A stretch of DNA of 64,000 nt from Clostridium sp. CF012 (GCF_018861755.1 NZ_JAHLEF010000001.1:434001-498000), one strand, 5' to 3'. Positions 1 through 9,480 are shown, numbered from the stretch's first letter. The notes: generated by a model from the sequence alone, not told the origin. A program made the numbers and translations.

Positions 1-413
1 CCTTTATTACCGCCAATGTCTTCTGAAAGTATTGGAATGCATAAACTTTTGAGAGCACTTTTCACCGCTATACCATTTCTATTGCCAATGTCCATGACTA
101 TACTTTTATCAGGGAAGTTAAACATTGAAGCTCCACCTGCTATTTTAGCCCTCATATTTTTAAGGGTTGCACCTTTTTTTATCATATTCGTGACTAGTAT
201 TGGGATAGCTAAATCTGCAAATTTGATTTCGTTAGTTATTTTATTGAATTGGCTGCTATCTGGAAGCATTATATGTGCTAATCCTCCAAGTCCTACAACT
301 TTATCATAAATTGCTATTCCCACACAGGACCCAAGACCCACTGTTATTAATTTAAATGGAGAAAAAGCGACATTTAAATCTGCAATTCCCACTTTAATTT
401 CATTATATTCCAT
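1..413 (-). CDS. cheD: Chemoreceptor glutamine deamidase CheD (3' end cut by window edge)
   Basis: Only the first 137 codons are in the window; the gene runs off the left edge. The reverse-strand reading begins MEYNEIKVGIADLN and carries the CheD signature GLGSCVGIAIYD followed by GGLAHIMLP. The family's catalytic Cys and His correspond to Cys30 and His47, with the conserved Thr at Thr24. CheD deamidates receptor glutamines and, in Gram-positive chemotaxis, exchanges with CheC. It sits 14 bp downstream of cheW on the same strand, so the two are probably cotranscribed. Family identity is clear; the C-terminus cannot be judged. Confidence 0.93.
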   Translation of the reverse strand, partial: MEYNEIKVGIADLNVAFSPFKLITVGLGSCVGIAIYDKVVGLGGLAHIMLPDSSQFNKITNEIKFADLAIPILVTNMIKKGATLKNMRAKIAGGASMFNFPDKSIVMDIGNRNGIAVKSALKSLCIPILSEDIGGNK

Positions 414-427
414 ATTTACACCCTATT

Positions 428-877
428 TTATAATATTTCAATTTTTTCTTCTTCTGTCAAGATATCTGAAAGATTTAAATATATAATTATTCTACCATCA
501 ATTTTAATAAGTCCTTTTATATATCTCTTGGATACTCCAGAAATGATTTCTGGTGAATCTTCTAAGCTTTCTATCAATACATCCCTAACCTCAGAAACAA
601 AATCAACTATTATACCTATTTTACTATGATTTTGCTTAGCAACTATTATCTTACATCCTTCTTGTATTTCTGTTAAAGGCAAATTAAATCTTTTTGATAA
701 TGCTATAACCGGTAAAATCTTACCTTCATAACTTATAACACCTTCCACAAATTCCGGAGAACCTGGAATTTTAGTTGACTTCTCGTATTCAAGTATTCTT
801 TCTACCTCCATAATATTGGTAGCATAATACTCACTATTTATGCTAAAAATCAAGATTTTAATTCCTTCTTTCTTCAT
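428..877 (-). CDS. cheW: CheW-like chemotaxis coupling protein
   Basis: The 149-residue product is a single CheW domain and about the usual length. It reads ILIFSINSEYYATNIMEVERIL at the start, then the typical VEGVISYEGKILPVIALSKRF segment and ends with a second beta barrel (YIKGLIKIDGRIIIYLNL). CheW scaffolds receptors to the CheA kinase at the inner membrane face. The ATG follows AGGGGG with about 7 nt spacing. Only 11 bp separate it from the FapA-like gene upstream, and cheD follows, which suggests a chemotaxis/motility operon extending left of the window. A CheV is excluded because there is no receiver domain. Confidence 0.93.
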   Translation of the reverse strand: MKKEGIKILIFSINSEYYATNIMEVERILEYEKSTKIPGSPEFVEGVISYEGKILPVIALSKRFNLPLTEIQEGCKIIVAKQNHSKIGIIVDFVSEVRDVLIESLEDSPEIISGVSKRYIKGLIKIDGRIIIYLNLSDILTEEEKIEIL

Positions 878-888
878 ATTAAATCCCC

Positions 889-2862
889 CTACAATTGAAA
901 TTTATGGACAACTAATTCTCTGCTTTCGTCTATAAACGCATGAACACTTTTACTAGGAGAATCGAGAATGTATTCTCTAGTACCTATAATAAACCTAGTA
1001 TTTGGATAAGCGATTTCTGCCCATATATGTCCATTGTTTCCTACTATAAGCTTTGTTGCTACCCCTCCAATGCCTCCAACTATTTTACATTTAATTTCCT
1101 TTCCAGCTTTTATAACTCCTCCTCTAGCTACACTTTTATCCTTTTGAAATATTACACTATCACTTGCTTCCACTTGTGATACATATTGTCCTTTTCCACT
1201 AAAGATAATATTACCTGAGCTCTTAATTATTGAGTCTTGGCAATAGTCTAGAACTACATTTACAGGAAGAGTTAAATTTATCTCTAATATAGAAATTTTA
1301 TAGTCAATAATTGTAACTGCTTCACTTAACTCCTCATAGCTCTTGATATTAAGAGGACTCAAGTTAAGTATTTTATTTTTAATTAGAATCACTAATCCAT
1401 CCTCGGGATTTTCCTGTTGCAAAATTCTTTGAGCTACTCTAATTGCAGTTTGAGGAAGTTTTTTAAATTTAGTTTCCAATAAAATTTTAATAAGTTCACC
1501 ATCATTAGTATTTCTGGCTAAAAGGTTCGTTTCTTTCAATTGCCTCATGGAATAAATTATTTTTGTGAGATCGTTTTTCATGCTATTTAAATCACTTAAA
1601 TACTCTAAAATTAATACATCTTCTTTTCCAGCCGCAACATTTGAATGAATTACATTACCCTTTATTACAACATCTCTATTAGCAGTAATTTCTGCTTCTG
1701 CTACATTGTTTCTTATTAAAATACAATTACCAGATTCAACTTTCATACCTTCTAGTACACTGCCACTTATAACTATATCTCCAACAAATTTAATATTCCC
1801 TGTTTTTAATTCCACATCTCCATTTATTTCATGAGTTTGATAAACGAAAAAACTACTTCCCTTTACTGAAGGTCTACCTTCAATTGTAGCCACCACAGTA
1901 ACTTTATCTGTAACCTGGCAACCTTCTCCTGCGCTTAATGATATTTTCTTTGAATTTTTGACTTTTAAAATTTTACCTGTAATATCTATTCCATCTTCGC
2001 CATTTTTTCCTGGAATTAGAATAGCTAAAACTTGTCCTTTTTCTACTCCCTTTACAGCACCTATAGCCTTGTAATCTATAACTTCTGTGTTTTCATACTT
2101 CTCATCAATTTCCGCCTCTACCTCATTAAATTTAATCTCCAACCTGTCGTCAATTTCATGTATAGGTTTCTTCCCAGCTGCAATAAGCAGTTCTGAAACT
2201 TCATTAGCCTTTGCACATTTAATAATGCTCATCTTTAAAATGCCATATGTAATATTATGATTTGTCAACTCATTGTTAATTTCTGATTCTGAAAATTTAG
2301 GTGGCATAATTTCTTCTTTTACTTCCAATTCTACTGTCAATGAGTTTCTAAGTGCAGCATCTTTTAGTTTATATATAGTAGTAGGTTTATATGTAATACT
2401 AATATATACTTCCATTTTGTCCGCACTAGTTCTTAAATTCATTTGCCTTTTGGCTTCATCTTCTTTAAAATCAACTACAATTTTACTATCCTCGTATACG
2501 GGAGTGCTATGGCTAATTTTTTCTCCGTTCACAGTTACTGTAATATTGTCATTAGCGGAAATCGATGCTGGTTTACCAATTTGCTTAGGGTTTTTTATAG
2601 TTATTTTACCCTTTTGAATTTCTATCGTTCCATTAATTTCTTCTTTTTTAAAAGTATCATCTTCCAGAGCATCTTCTTCATCATCTAAGCCTTCTATTTC
2701 ATCAATAGAAATCACAGCATGCTTCTTGAAAAAGCCATTTTTTTCTTCTAAAATTGAATATTTTAATTTTTCTACTGGAACCCCCAAACTAAAACTTGCA
2801 GAACTTAAACATTCCTGAACATTGGTTCCTTGGAACTTTTTGTCACATGCCTTAGCTACCAA
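889..2862 (-). CDS. FapA / DUF342 family protein with Jag-like N-terminus
   Basis: A protein of about 657 residues. The first 55 or so resemble the Jag-N/KhpB N-terminal domain (ECLSSASFSLGVPVEKLKY). The central part is the DUF342/FapA polymer-forming region, with repeated beta-rich segments such as GDVELKTGNIKFVGDIVISGSVLEGMKV, and the C-terminal half continues with DUF342-type helices and beta repeats. FapA relatives are linked to flagellar assembly or surface polymers, which agrees with the cheW-cheD neighbours; the exact role is unknown. The start is uncertain: a GTG at 2871 lies almost on the AGAGGTGG site, while a TTG at 2862 has proper spacing and is preferred here. Confidence 0.85.
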   Translation of the reverse strand: MVAKACDKKFQGTNVQECLSSASFSLGVPVEKLKYSILEEKNGFFKKHAVISIDEIEGLDDEEDALEDDTFKKEEINGTIEIQKGKITIKNPKQIGKPASISANDNITVTVNGEKISHSTPVYEDSKIVVDFKEDEAKRQMNLRTSADKMEVYISITYKPTTIYKLKDAALRNSLTVELEVKEEIMPPKFSESEINNELTNHNITYGILKMSIIKCAKANEVSELLIAAGKKPIHEIDDRLEIKFNEVEAEIDEKYENTEVIDYKAIGAVKGVEKGQVLAILIPGKNGEDGIDITGKILKVKNSKKISLSAGEGCQVTDKVTVVATIEGRPSVKGSSFFVYQTHEINGDVELKTGNIKFVGDIVISGSVLEGMKVESGNCILIRNNVAEAEITANRDVVIKGNVIHSNVAAGKEDVLILEYLSDLNSMKNDLTKIIYSMRQLKETNLLARNTNDGELIKILLETKFKKLPQTAIRVAQRILQQENPEDGLVILIKNKILNLSPLNIKSYEELSEAVTIIDYKISILEINLTLPVNVVLDYCQDSIIKSSGNIIFSGKGQYVSQVEASDSVIFQKDKSVARGGVIKAGKEIKCKIVGGIGGVATKLIVGNNGHIWAEIAYPNTRFIIGTREYILDSPSKSVHAFIDESRELVVHKFQL

Positions 2863-2923
2863 TCTTACCACCTCTTTCTATAGAGAAATTATACCATAAT
2901 TCTTCTATTTTTTTTCATAACTT

Positions 2924-3763
2924 TTATTTGTTTATCGACCAATTTCGGATAAACTTTACATTTTTTTGTTTATCCTCAATTAATTCTGCATTAAATCCCA
3001 CCATTATTGAATTTATTATTGGATTTTTTGAAGAATTGAAAGAAAATTTGTCCACACTTTTAATGGGTAATACATTTGGTGAGGTTCCAGAAATAAAAAG
3101 TCCTGTTAAGGATTCAATCTCACTTTCATGGACATTTCTTTCTTCAACAACTATATTTAATTTTTCGCAAGTTTTTATAATAAACTCTCGTGTTATACCA
3201 GGCAGCACATTCTCGACCTTGGAGGTTAAAACCTTAGACCCTATAACCATAAAAATATTTGATCTACTTCCTTCAGTAATAAAACCATCATTGTCCACGA
3301 GTATCGCCTCATAAACCTTCTTACTTTCAATTTGCTCGTTTACTTTCTCTCGGAAGGCGTTATTGATAACCTTAGCATTAGGACTGGTGCGTTCACCATG
3401 ATAAGTAATAGTTTCGACCCCTTCTTCATATTGATCTTTTGTAGGGTATGCATGAGGTATGAAATATGCTAAGAAATTAGAATTAACAACCAATTTTAGA
3501 TTCCCATTACAAATATTATTCTTTTGAATTAATTCAATAATTCCATTTATAATTTCATCCACAGTAATACACAAATTATAGTTCATAATTTTCGCAGAAT
3601 TTTCTAAACGACTTAAGTGCGACATAAGAAAAATAGGCATTCCATCACTTATCCTTATCACCTCGTATAGTGATTTTCCTATACTACTATTATAGTTTTC
3701 AAACTCCTCACTTTTCTTAAATTCGTCCCCAAATAAAAAGTATTCATTCATGCACTTGTCCAT
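2924..3763 (-). CDS. Aminotransferase class IV (4-amino-4-deoxychorismate lyase / branched-chain or D-amino-acid type)
   Basis: A 279-residue fold-type IV PLP enzyme. The PLP lysine is probably Lys131 in SPNAKVINN, and the family motif ILVDNDGFITEGSRSNIF (about residues 154-171) supplies the conserved Glu164. The late motif SGTSPNVLPI is also typical. Members include PabC (folate), IlvE and D-alanine transaminases; no pabA/pabB neighbour is visible, so the substrate stays open, with PabC-like the first guess. The ATG follows GAGGAGG by about 7 nt. The leader holds a long hairpin and a second helix that masks the ribosome binding site (see 3766-3825). Confidence 0.85.
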   Translation of the reverse strand: MDKCMNEYFLFGDEFKKSEEFENYNSSIGKSLYEVIRISDGMPIFLMSHLSRLENSAKIMNYNLCITVDEIINGIIELIQKNNICNGNLKLVVNSNFLAYFIPHAYPTKDQYEEGVETITYHGERTSPNAKVINNAFREKVNEQIESKKVYEAILVDNDGFITEGSRSNIFMVIGSKVLTSKVENVLPGITREFIIKTCEKLNIVVEERNVHESEIESLTGLFISGTSPNVLPIKSVDKFSFNSSKNPIINSIMVGFNAELIEDKQKNVKFIRNWSINK

Positions 3764-3765
3764 GT

Positions 3766-3825
3766 TAATTCCTCCTCTTAATTTTCTTAAGAGGTAAAAA
3801 CTTCAGGATTTTTATCTCTTAAGAA
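3766..3825 (-). promoter_or_regulatory. Leader with alternative hairpins masking the ribosome binding site
   Basis: On the minus strand, arms at 3825-3810 and 3799-3784 form a 16-bp stem with one A-C mismatch around a 10-nt loop. The downstream arm contains CCTCTTAA, which can instead pair with TTAAGAGG across a GAAAA loop. That second helix buries the Shine-Dalgarno site of the aminotransferase gene. The two helices exclude each other, so the leader could switch translation on and off. The pairing is seen in the sequence; the regulatory role is inference. Confidence 0.45.
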
Positions 3826-3836
3826 TTAATATTTAT

Positions 3837-4481
3837 TTATCTCCATTTTAAAATTTCAATTTTATCATGTGTTTTCCTAAAATTTATTAAGTAAGGATGA
3901 CCCACCAAATTAAAAAGTGGCAAATCTGATAGAGAATCAGAAAACATATAGGAGCTTTCAAAGTCCACCACCATGTTTTCACTTTTTAACACTTCTTTTA
4001 GTCTTTTGACCTTTTCTTCTCCTTTGCAATTTTCCCCTAAGATTTCATTTCTATGTAATCCATTCTCCAGGGTAAACCTTGTTCCTATCACTTTATCGAC
4101 TCCCTCTATGTTGTAGAGCTCATTCAAATAGAATTCAGCGGAGGCAGAAATTAAATAGATTTTGTATCCCTCTGCTTTCATCTTTTTTATCATCACAATA
4201 GCGTCACTATATAGTATTTTGCTTAACCTTTTTTCATAAAACTCCTTGACAATTTTTTTCATTTCATTTTCCTCTATACCATCAATAAATCTTATAAAGG
4301 TTTTCTTTACTCTTGAAGCATCATGGATCTTTAAAGCGTAAAAAATAGATGAATATATACTTTTAGGTAAATATTTTAATAATCCAGGATTCTTTTTCAT
4401 CATAAAAAAATAGAATTCTACTAGTGTCTCTCGTTTCGTTAGTGTGTAATCCACATCGAAAATAGCTAATTTTTCTTTCAC
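3837..4481 (-). CDS. HAD-superfamily hydrolase, SerB-like (HAD-IB)
   Basis: About 214 residues. Motif I is FDVDYTLT near the N-terminus (Asp9 nucleophile, Asp11 acid/base), a helical cap follows, motif II is YLISAS, and the C-terminal motif is FSDSLSDLPLF. This is the phosphoserine-phosphatase-like subgroup, whose members remove phosphate from small molecules or lipids; the substrate is not predictable. The GTG at 4481 is chosen because GAGGAGG lies 8 nt ahead. An ATG ten codons upstream (4511) would place that site inside the gene and has no good site of its own. Confidence 0.85.
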   Translation of the reverse strand: MKEKLAIFDVDYTLTKRETLVEFYFFMMKKNPGLLKYLPKSIYSSIFYALKIHDASRVKKTFIRFIDGIEENEMKKIVKEFYEKRLSKILYSDAIVMIKKMKAEGYKIYLISASAEFYLNELYNIEGVDKVIGTRFTLENGLHRNEILGENCKGEEKVKRLKEVLKSENMVVDFESSYMFSDSLSDLPLFNLVGHPYLINFRKTHDKIEILKWR

Positions 4482-4601
4482 AACTAATGCCTCCTCAAAT
4501 ATACCTATCAATTTTAGATTAACCTTATTGTACTCTTATAAGAATAATATTAATATTGTTACCATTGAATTCTCCTTCATCCCTTTTTCTAAAATGTCGA
4601 T

Positions 4602-4632
4602 AAAAAGAGCCGATGCATTAGCAACGACTCTT
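4602..4632 (-). terminator. Rho-independent terminator after the DUF1292 gene
   Basis: Minus-strand stem AAGAGTCGTTGC/GCATCGGCTCTT with a TAAT loop and one T-T mismatch, followed by TTTTTATCG. It lies 9 bp past the stop codon. Confidence 0.8.
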
Positions 4633-4640
4633 CCACTTAC

Positions 4641-5018
4641 CTATTTCTCTTCTTTAATCATTTCTTCATAGTATTTAGTTACTTCTGCGAATTCTTCATC
4701 TTCAGGAATAATTAATTCTCCTGTTTCTTCATCTCCAATTACTTTGAAAAGATATATTGAATCGTCCTCAGGATTTTGAACTAACGCATATTCATTATCT
4801 TTATAAGTAAATCCATCTACTATTTCACATGGAACTACATTACCATTTTCATCTTCTAAATCTACAGTTAGTGCTTCTCCGCAACCGCAACCATCGTGTT
4901 CATCGTGTTCGTGATCATGACCACCACATCCACAACCTTCATTTTCTTGGTTGTTTGAACCACATCCGCAGCCATCATTTTCCTCGCCGCCGCAACAAGT
5001 TTTTTTATCTTCATTCAT
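4641..5018 (-). CDS. DUF1292 protein with Cys/His-rich N-terminal head
   Basis: A 125-residue acidic protein in two parts. Residues 1-47 carry cysteines at 8, 9, 17, 19, 29, 31, 44 and 46 in repeated CGCG units, plus a HDHEHDEH cluster (His34, 36, 38, 41). Residues 50-115 match the DUF1292 fold (VDLEDENGNVVPCEIVDGFTYKDNEYALV). DUF1292 proteins are common in Firmicutes and have no settled function. The head looks able to bind metal; that is inference. It is monocistronic: a good AGGAGG site precedes it and a terminator follows. The plus-strand His/Arg-rich reading over the same bases is a shadow. Confidence 0.88.
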   Translation of the reverse strand: MNEDKKTCCGGEENDGCGCGSNNQENEGCGCGGHDHEHDEHDGCGCGEALTVDLEDENGNVVPCEIVDGFTYKDNEYALVQNPEDDSIYLFKVIGDEETGELIIPEDEEFAEVTKYYEEMIKEEK

Positions 5019-5143
5019 AATGTGTTACCTCCTACATTTCAGTATATTCTATATTCTACCCTTAATTTGAAAATATTAAAAGGGTTTTTTCAAATTATTA
5101 TTGTTAAGTTATTGTTAAATGTTTTTATTGTGTATTTTACTTA

Positions 5144-5177
5144 CAAAGGAAGATGAAATTTAATTCATCTTCCTTTG
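5144..5177 (-). terminator. Terminator hairpin after pyruvate:ferredoxin oxidoreductase
   Basis: Perfect 14-bp inverted repeat CAAAGGAAGATGAA/TTCATCTTCCTTTG with a 6-nt loop, 19 bp beyond the nifJ stop. The following T-tract is poor, so some readthrough is possible. Confidence 0.65.
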
Positions 5178-5195
5178 ACTTTTCAATTTTAAATA

Positions 5196-8100
5196 CTATT
5201 TTTGATTAGCAAGTTTTTTGTAACTATCTAATCTTTCCATAGCATCTTTTTCTGTTTTAACAAATAATGCTTCTGCTGTTTCTGGGTATATTTTTGCTAG
5301 TGAAGAATATCTTACTTCACCCATTATATATTCTCTAAATGAAGTAGTTGGTTCTTTAGAGTCTAATATAAATGGATTCTTCCCTGCTTCTTTAAGTTCT
5401 GGGTTAAATCTATACATAGCCCAGTATCCAGATTCAACAGCTCTCTTAGTTTCAAATTGTGTACATCCCATACCTGCTCTGATACCATGATTGATACATG
5501 GAGCATAAGCAATGATAAGTGATGGTCCTTTATATGCTTCTGCTTCTTTTATAGCTTTTAGTGTTTGATTTTTATCAGCACCCATAGCTATTTGAGCAAC
5601 ATAAACATATCCGTAGCTCATTGCCATCATACCTAAATCTTTTTTCTTAGTCTTCTTACCAGTTGCCGCAAATTTTGCAATAGCTGCAGTTGGCGTAGAT
5701 TTTGAAGATTGACCTCCCGTATTTGAATATACTTCTGTATCCATTACAAGGATATTTACATCCTCACCAGATGCGAGTACGTGATCAACTCCACCAAATC
5801 CTATATCATAAGCCCAACCGTCTCCACCAAATATCCATTGAGACTTTTTAACTAAATGATCTTTTTTACTAAATATTTCTTTTAATGCTTCATTATTGTC
5901 TTTTTCAGCTGTTAATAATGGCAACATTTTATAAGTTGCAGCTTTTGAACCTTCTGCATCTTGTTTGTTTTCAATCCATTCATTTATAGCTGCTTTTAAT
6001 GCATCACTTGTGTTTAAAGTTAAGGCTTTAACTGCTGATAATTCAACCCTATCTCTTAATTGAGTAGTTCCAAGGAACATTCCAAGTCCAAATTCAGCAT
6101 TATCCTCAAATAATGAGTTAGCCCAAGCTGGTCCTTGACCACATTCATTAACTGTATATGGTGATGCTGGTGAACTTCCTCCCCAAATTGAAGAACATCC
6201 TGTAGCATTAGCTATTAACATTCTATCTCCAAATAATTGAGTAATAAGTCTAGCGTATGGAGTTTCTCCACATCCAGCACATGCTCCACTGAATTCCATT
6301 AATGGTTTCTCAAATTGACTTCCCTTAACAGTTGCAGTTCCCATTGGGTTCTCTTTTTTAGATAATGATTGTTCGAATTTCCAATTTTTTATTTTTGTTT
6401 CTTGCGTTGCAAATGGTTTCATTATTAATGCTTTTTCTTTTGCTGGACATACTTCTGCGCAGTTACCACAGCCAGTACAATCTTCTAAACTTACACCAAT
6501 AGTGAAATTCAAGCCTTCAAAATTCTTTCCACCTGCTGCTTTTTTACTTTCATAGCTTTCCGGAGCATTTGCAAGCTCTGCGTCAGTTGCTAAGAATGGT
6601 CTTATTACAGCATGAGGACATACATATGCACATTGATTACATTGTATACATTTGTCTACTTGCCATTCTGGTACATTAACAGCAATGCTTCTCTTCTCGT
6701 ATGCAGCTGTTCCTGGTTGTAGTGTTCCATCTTCTATTCCAATAAACGCTGAAACAGGTAGGGAGTCTCCCTCTTGTCTGTTCATTACATCAGCTATGTT
6801 TTTAATGAAATCTGGTCTAACTTCTTTTGAAGTATCATTAGTGTCCACAGCTTCTTTCCAGCTTTCTGGTACATTAATCTTAACAACTGATTCGATTCCT
6901 TTATCTATTGCAGCATTGTTCATGTTAATAACTTTTTCACCTTTTTTACCGTAAGATGTAATAACCGCTTCTTTAAGATACTTGACTGCATCTTCTACAG
7001 GAATAATATCTGCAAGTTTAAAGAAAGCAGATTGCATTATCATGTTAGTTCTTCCGCCAAGACCTATTGATTGAGCTATTCCAACTGCATCAATAATGTT
7101 GAAGTTAATATTGTGAGTCGCAATATATTTTTTCATTGCTGCTGGTAAATGTTCTTCTAATTCTTCTGGAGTCCATATACAGTTTAATAAGAATGTTCCA
7201 TTATCTTTTATTCCTTTTAGAACATCATATTTATATATATAAGATTGATTACCACAAGCAACATAGTTTGCAGCATTTATTAAATATGTTGATTTTATAG
7301 CTTTCTTACCAAATCTTAAGTGAGAAACTGTAATTCCACCTGATTTTTTAGAGTCATATGCAAAGTATGCTTGAGCATACATATTTGTATGGTTACCTAT
7401 AATTTTTATAGCACTCTTGTTAGCTCCAACAGTACCATCTGATCCTAGTCCCCAGAATTTACACTCTTTAGTTCCTTCAGGAGTTGTAGTTATTTCAGGT
7501 CCTGTTACAAGTGAAGTATTAGTAACATCATCAACTATTCCTACAGTAAACCCATTTTTAGGAGATTCTGCTTTTAAGTTTTCAAATACAGCAACCATTT
7601 GAGCTGGAGTAGTATCTTTTGAACCTAGTCCGTATCTTCCGCCAACTATAACTGGTCTGTTTTCTTTTTCATAATAAGCATTTCTTACATCTTGGTATAA
7701 TGGTTCTCCAATTGATCCTGGTTCTTTTGTTCTATCGAGTACTGATATTTTTTTAACTGTAGAAGGTATGTATTTGAAGAAATGATCTAATGAGAACGGT
7801 CTGAAAAGATGTACTTTAAGTACTCCGACCTTTTCTCCTTTTGCATTTAAATAATCTATAGTTTCTTCAATTGTATCGCAAACTGAACCCATTGCTATTA
7901 TTATTCTGTCTGCATCTGCTGCACCATAATAATTAAATAAATGGTAATCAGTTCCGATTAATGAATTTATTTTTCCCATATATGTTTCAACTTTTGCTGG
8001 AAGAGCATCATAGTATGAGTTTGAAGCTTCTCTTCCTTGGAAATATATGTCTGGATTTTGTGCTGTTCCACGAGTTACAGGATGCTCTGGATTAAGTGCA

Positions 8101-8714
8101 TGATTTCTAAATTCTTCTAGTGATTCTGTGTTTATAAGAGAAGCTAGAGTTTCATAATCCCAAGTTTCAATCTTTTGTATTTCGTGAGAAGTTCTAAAAC
8201 CGTCAAAGAAGTTTACAAAAGGAAGTTTTCCTTCAATAGCTGTTAAATGAGCAACTGGTGAAAGGTCCATTACTTCTTGTACGCTACCAGACGCAAGTAG
8301 TGCAAATCCTGTTTGTCTTGCAGCCATTACATCTTGATGATCTCCAAAAATATTAAGTGCATGAGTAGTTAATGCTCTAGCAGCTACGTGGAATACTCCT
8401 GGTAGTAATTCTCCTGCTATTTTGTACATGTTTGGAATCATTAATAATAATCCTTGAGAAGATGTAAAGGTTGTAGTTAATGCTCCTGTTTGAAGTGATC
8501 CGTGAACTGCTCCTGCTGCTCCCGCTTCTGATTGCATTTCCATAATTTTAACTTTTTGACCAAATACATTTTTTGTTTCTTTTGCTGCCAATTCATCACA
8601 ATACTCTGCCATTGTTGAAGATGGTGTTATAGGGTAAATTGCTGCCACGTCAGTGTATGCATATGCAACGTGTGCTGCTGCTGTATTTCCATCCATTGTT
8701 TTCATCTTTCTCAT
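5196..8714 (-). CDS. nifJ: Pyruvate:ferredoxin (flavodoxin) oxidoreductase
   Basis: A 1172-residue homodimeric-type enzyme oxidising pyruvate and CoA to acetyl-CoA and CO2 while reducing ferredoxin or flavodoxin. The N-terminal domain has AAIYPITPSSTMAEYCDE. Two [4Fe-4S] sites lie near residues 685-760 (CIQCNQCAYVCP and CTGCGNCAEVCP). The proximal cluster motif CAGCGETPYARL follows, and the thiamine diphosphate site reads GDGWAYDIGFGG with NTGGQSS. Length equals that of clostridial relatives. ATG 8714 is chosen over 8732 because AGAAGG lies 8 nt ahead only of the former. A flavodoxin gene stands directly upstream, a likely electron acceptor. Confidence 0.97.
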   Translation of the reverse strand: MRKMKTMDGNTAAAHVAYAYTDVAAIYPITPSSTMAEYCDELAAKETKNVFGQKVKIMEMQSEAGAAGAVHGSLQTGALTTTFTSSQGLLLMIPNMYKIAGELLPGVFHVAARALTTHALNIFGDHQDVMAARQTGFALLASGSVQEVMDLSPVAHLTAIEGKLPFVNFFDGFRTSHEIQKIETWDYETLASLINTESLEEFRNHALNPEHPVTRGTAQNPDIYFQGREASNSYYDALPAKVETYMGKINSLIGTDYHLFNYYGAADADRIIIAMGSVCDTIEETIDYLNAKGEKVGVLKVHLFRPFSLDHFFKYIPSTVKKISVLDRTKEPGSIGEPLYQDVRNAYYEKENRPVIVGGRYGLGSKDTTPAQMVAVFENLKAESPKNGFTVGIVDDVTNTSLVTGPEITTTPEGTKECKFWGLGSDGTVGANKSAIKIIGNHTNMYAQAYFAYDSKKSGGITVSHLRFGKKAIKSTYLINAANYVACGNQSYIYKYDVLKGIKDNGTFLLNCIWTPEELEEHLPAAMKKYIATHNINFNIIDAVGIAQSIGLGGRTNMIMQSAFFKLADIIPVEDAVKYLKEAVITSYGKKGEKVINMNNAAIDKGIESVVKINVPESWKEAVDTNDTSKEVRPDFIKNIADVMNRQEGDSLPVSAFIGIEDGTLQPGTAAYEKRSIAVNVPEWQVDKCIQCNQCAYVCPHAVIRPFLATDAELANAPESYESKKAAGGKNFEGLNFTIGVSLEDCTGCGNCAEVCPAKEKALIMKPFATQETKIKNWKFEQSLSKKENPMGTATVKGSQFEKPLMEFSGACAGCGETPYARLITQLFGDRMLIANATGCSSIWGGSSPASPYTVNECGQGPAWANSLFEDNAEFGLGMFLGTTQLRDRVELSAVKALTLNTSDALKAAINEWIENKQDAEGSKAATYKMLPLLTAEKDNNEALKEIFSKKDHLVKKSQWIFGGDGWAYDIGFGGVDHVLASGEDVNILVMDTEVYSNTGGQSSKSTPTAAIAKFAATGKKTKKKDLGMMAMSYGYVYVAQIAMGADKNQTLKAIKEAEAYKGPSLIIAYAPCINHGIRAGMGCTQFETKRAVESGYWAMYRFNPELKEAGKNPFILDSKEPTTSFREYIMGEVRYSSLAKIYPETAEALFVKTEKDAMERLDSYKKLANQK

Positions 8715-8828
8715 TAATAAACCTTCTTTCATTAATAATATTATAAAAATGTGTTACAAATCTAATAAGCTATTTTTTACATTTTCCTTTTTAGTTTGAC
8801 CATAGGTCATGCTTTTATTCAAAATACA

Positions 8829-8866
8829 AACTAAGTAATCTATAAACTACTTAGCTTATAGATTTA
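8829..8866 (-). terminator. Probable terminator after flavodoxin
   Basis: On the minus strand CTAAGTA and TACTTAG enclose a 10-nt loop and are followed by TTTGTATTTT. It lies just past the flavodoxin stop. Confidence 0.55.
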
Positions 8867-8878
8867 TATTATTTAATG

Positions 8879-9304
8879 TTATTTAACTAAATTTTTTCCC
8901 ATTTCTTCTGCTTCAACCAATTGCTGCTTAGAAGGTGCTTCATTAACGGTTAAGCTTTGTATAACGTTAAACTCATAATCCTTCATTTGACTTACCCATT
9001 TGTTCATAAATTCGCCATCATCCCATCCATAAGATCCAAATAATCCAGTAACTTTGTTGTTAAGTGGAAGTAATTTGAATTTATCAATGAAAGGTTGCAT
9101 TTCTTTTTGTTCTATTCTATTGTTATCCATTGATGGACTTCCAAAAGCAACTGCATCTGCATTGGTTACATCTTCAACCTTAGCTTCACTAACTAGTTTA
9201 ACTAGTACCTCAGCTCCTGCTTCTTTTGCACCTTTAGCTATACTATTAGCTAAAACTTCAACATTTCCATTATTACTCCAATAAATTATTGTTAATTTTT
9301 TCAT
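8879..9304 (-). CDS. Flavodoxin
   Basis: A 141-residue short-chain flavodoxin. The FMN phosphate loop near the N-terminus reads YWSNNGNVEVLA, a variant of the T/S-x-T-G-N-T motif; FGSPSMDNNR and FGSYGWDDGE are the flavin-contact loops. It carries low-potential electrons and can replace ferredoxin. It sits upstream of nifJ in the same direction with a probable terminator between, so it can be made independently. The ATG at 9304 has GGGGTG 6 nt ahead; the ATG seven codons upstream lacks a site. Confidence 0.93.
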   Translation of the reverse strand: MKKLTIIYWSNNGNVEVLANSIAKGAKEAGAEVLVKLVSEAKVEDVTNADAVAFGSPSMDNNRIEQKEMQPFIDKFKLLPLNNKVTGLFGSYGWDDGEFMNKWVSQMKDYEFNVIQSLTVNEAPSKQQLVEAEEMGKNLVK

Positions 9305-9480
9305 TACTTTCACCCCATATTTCATATTAATAGATAGTTTTAATTACCCCTTAATTATACATCAAAATGAAAAATATTCAAGTTCTTTGTTATGAATAAT
9401 GTATAAATATTCTATTATACTTTAATAATTCCACAATAAAGTATAATAAGATTAATTTTTGCTAAATTTCTGCAAATTTT

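Noticed and set aside
4829-5020. Plus-strand 63-codon reading rich in His and Arg
   Set aside because: It is the antisense of the Cys/Gly/His-rich DUF1292 gene and has no ribosome site.
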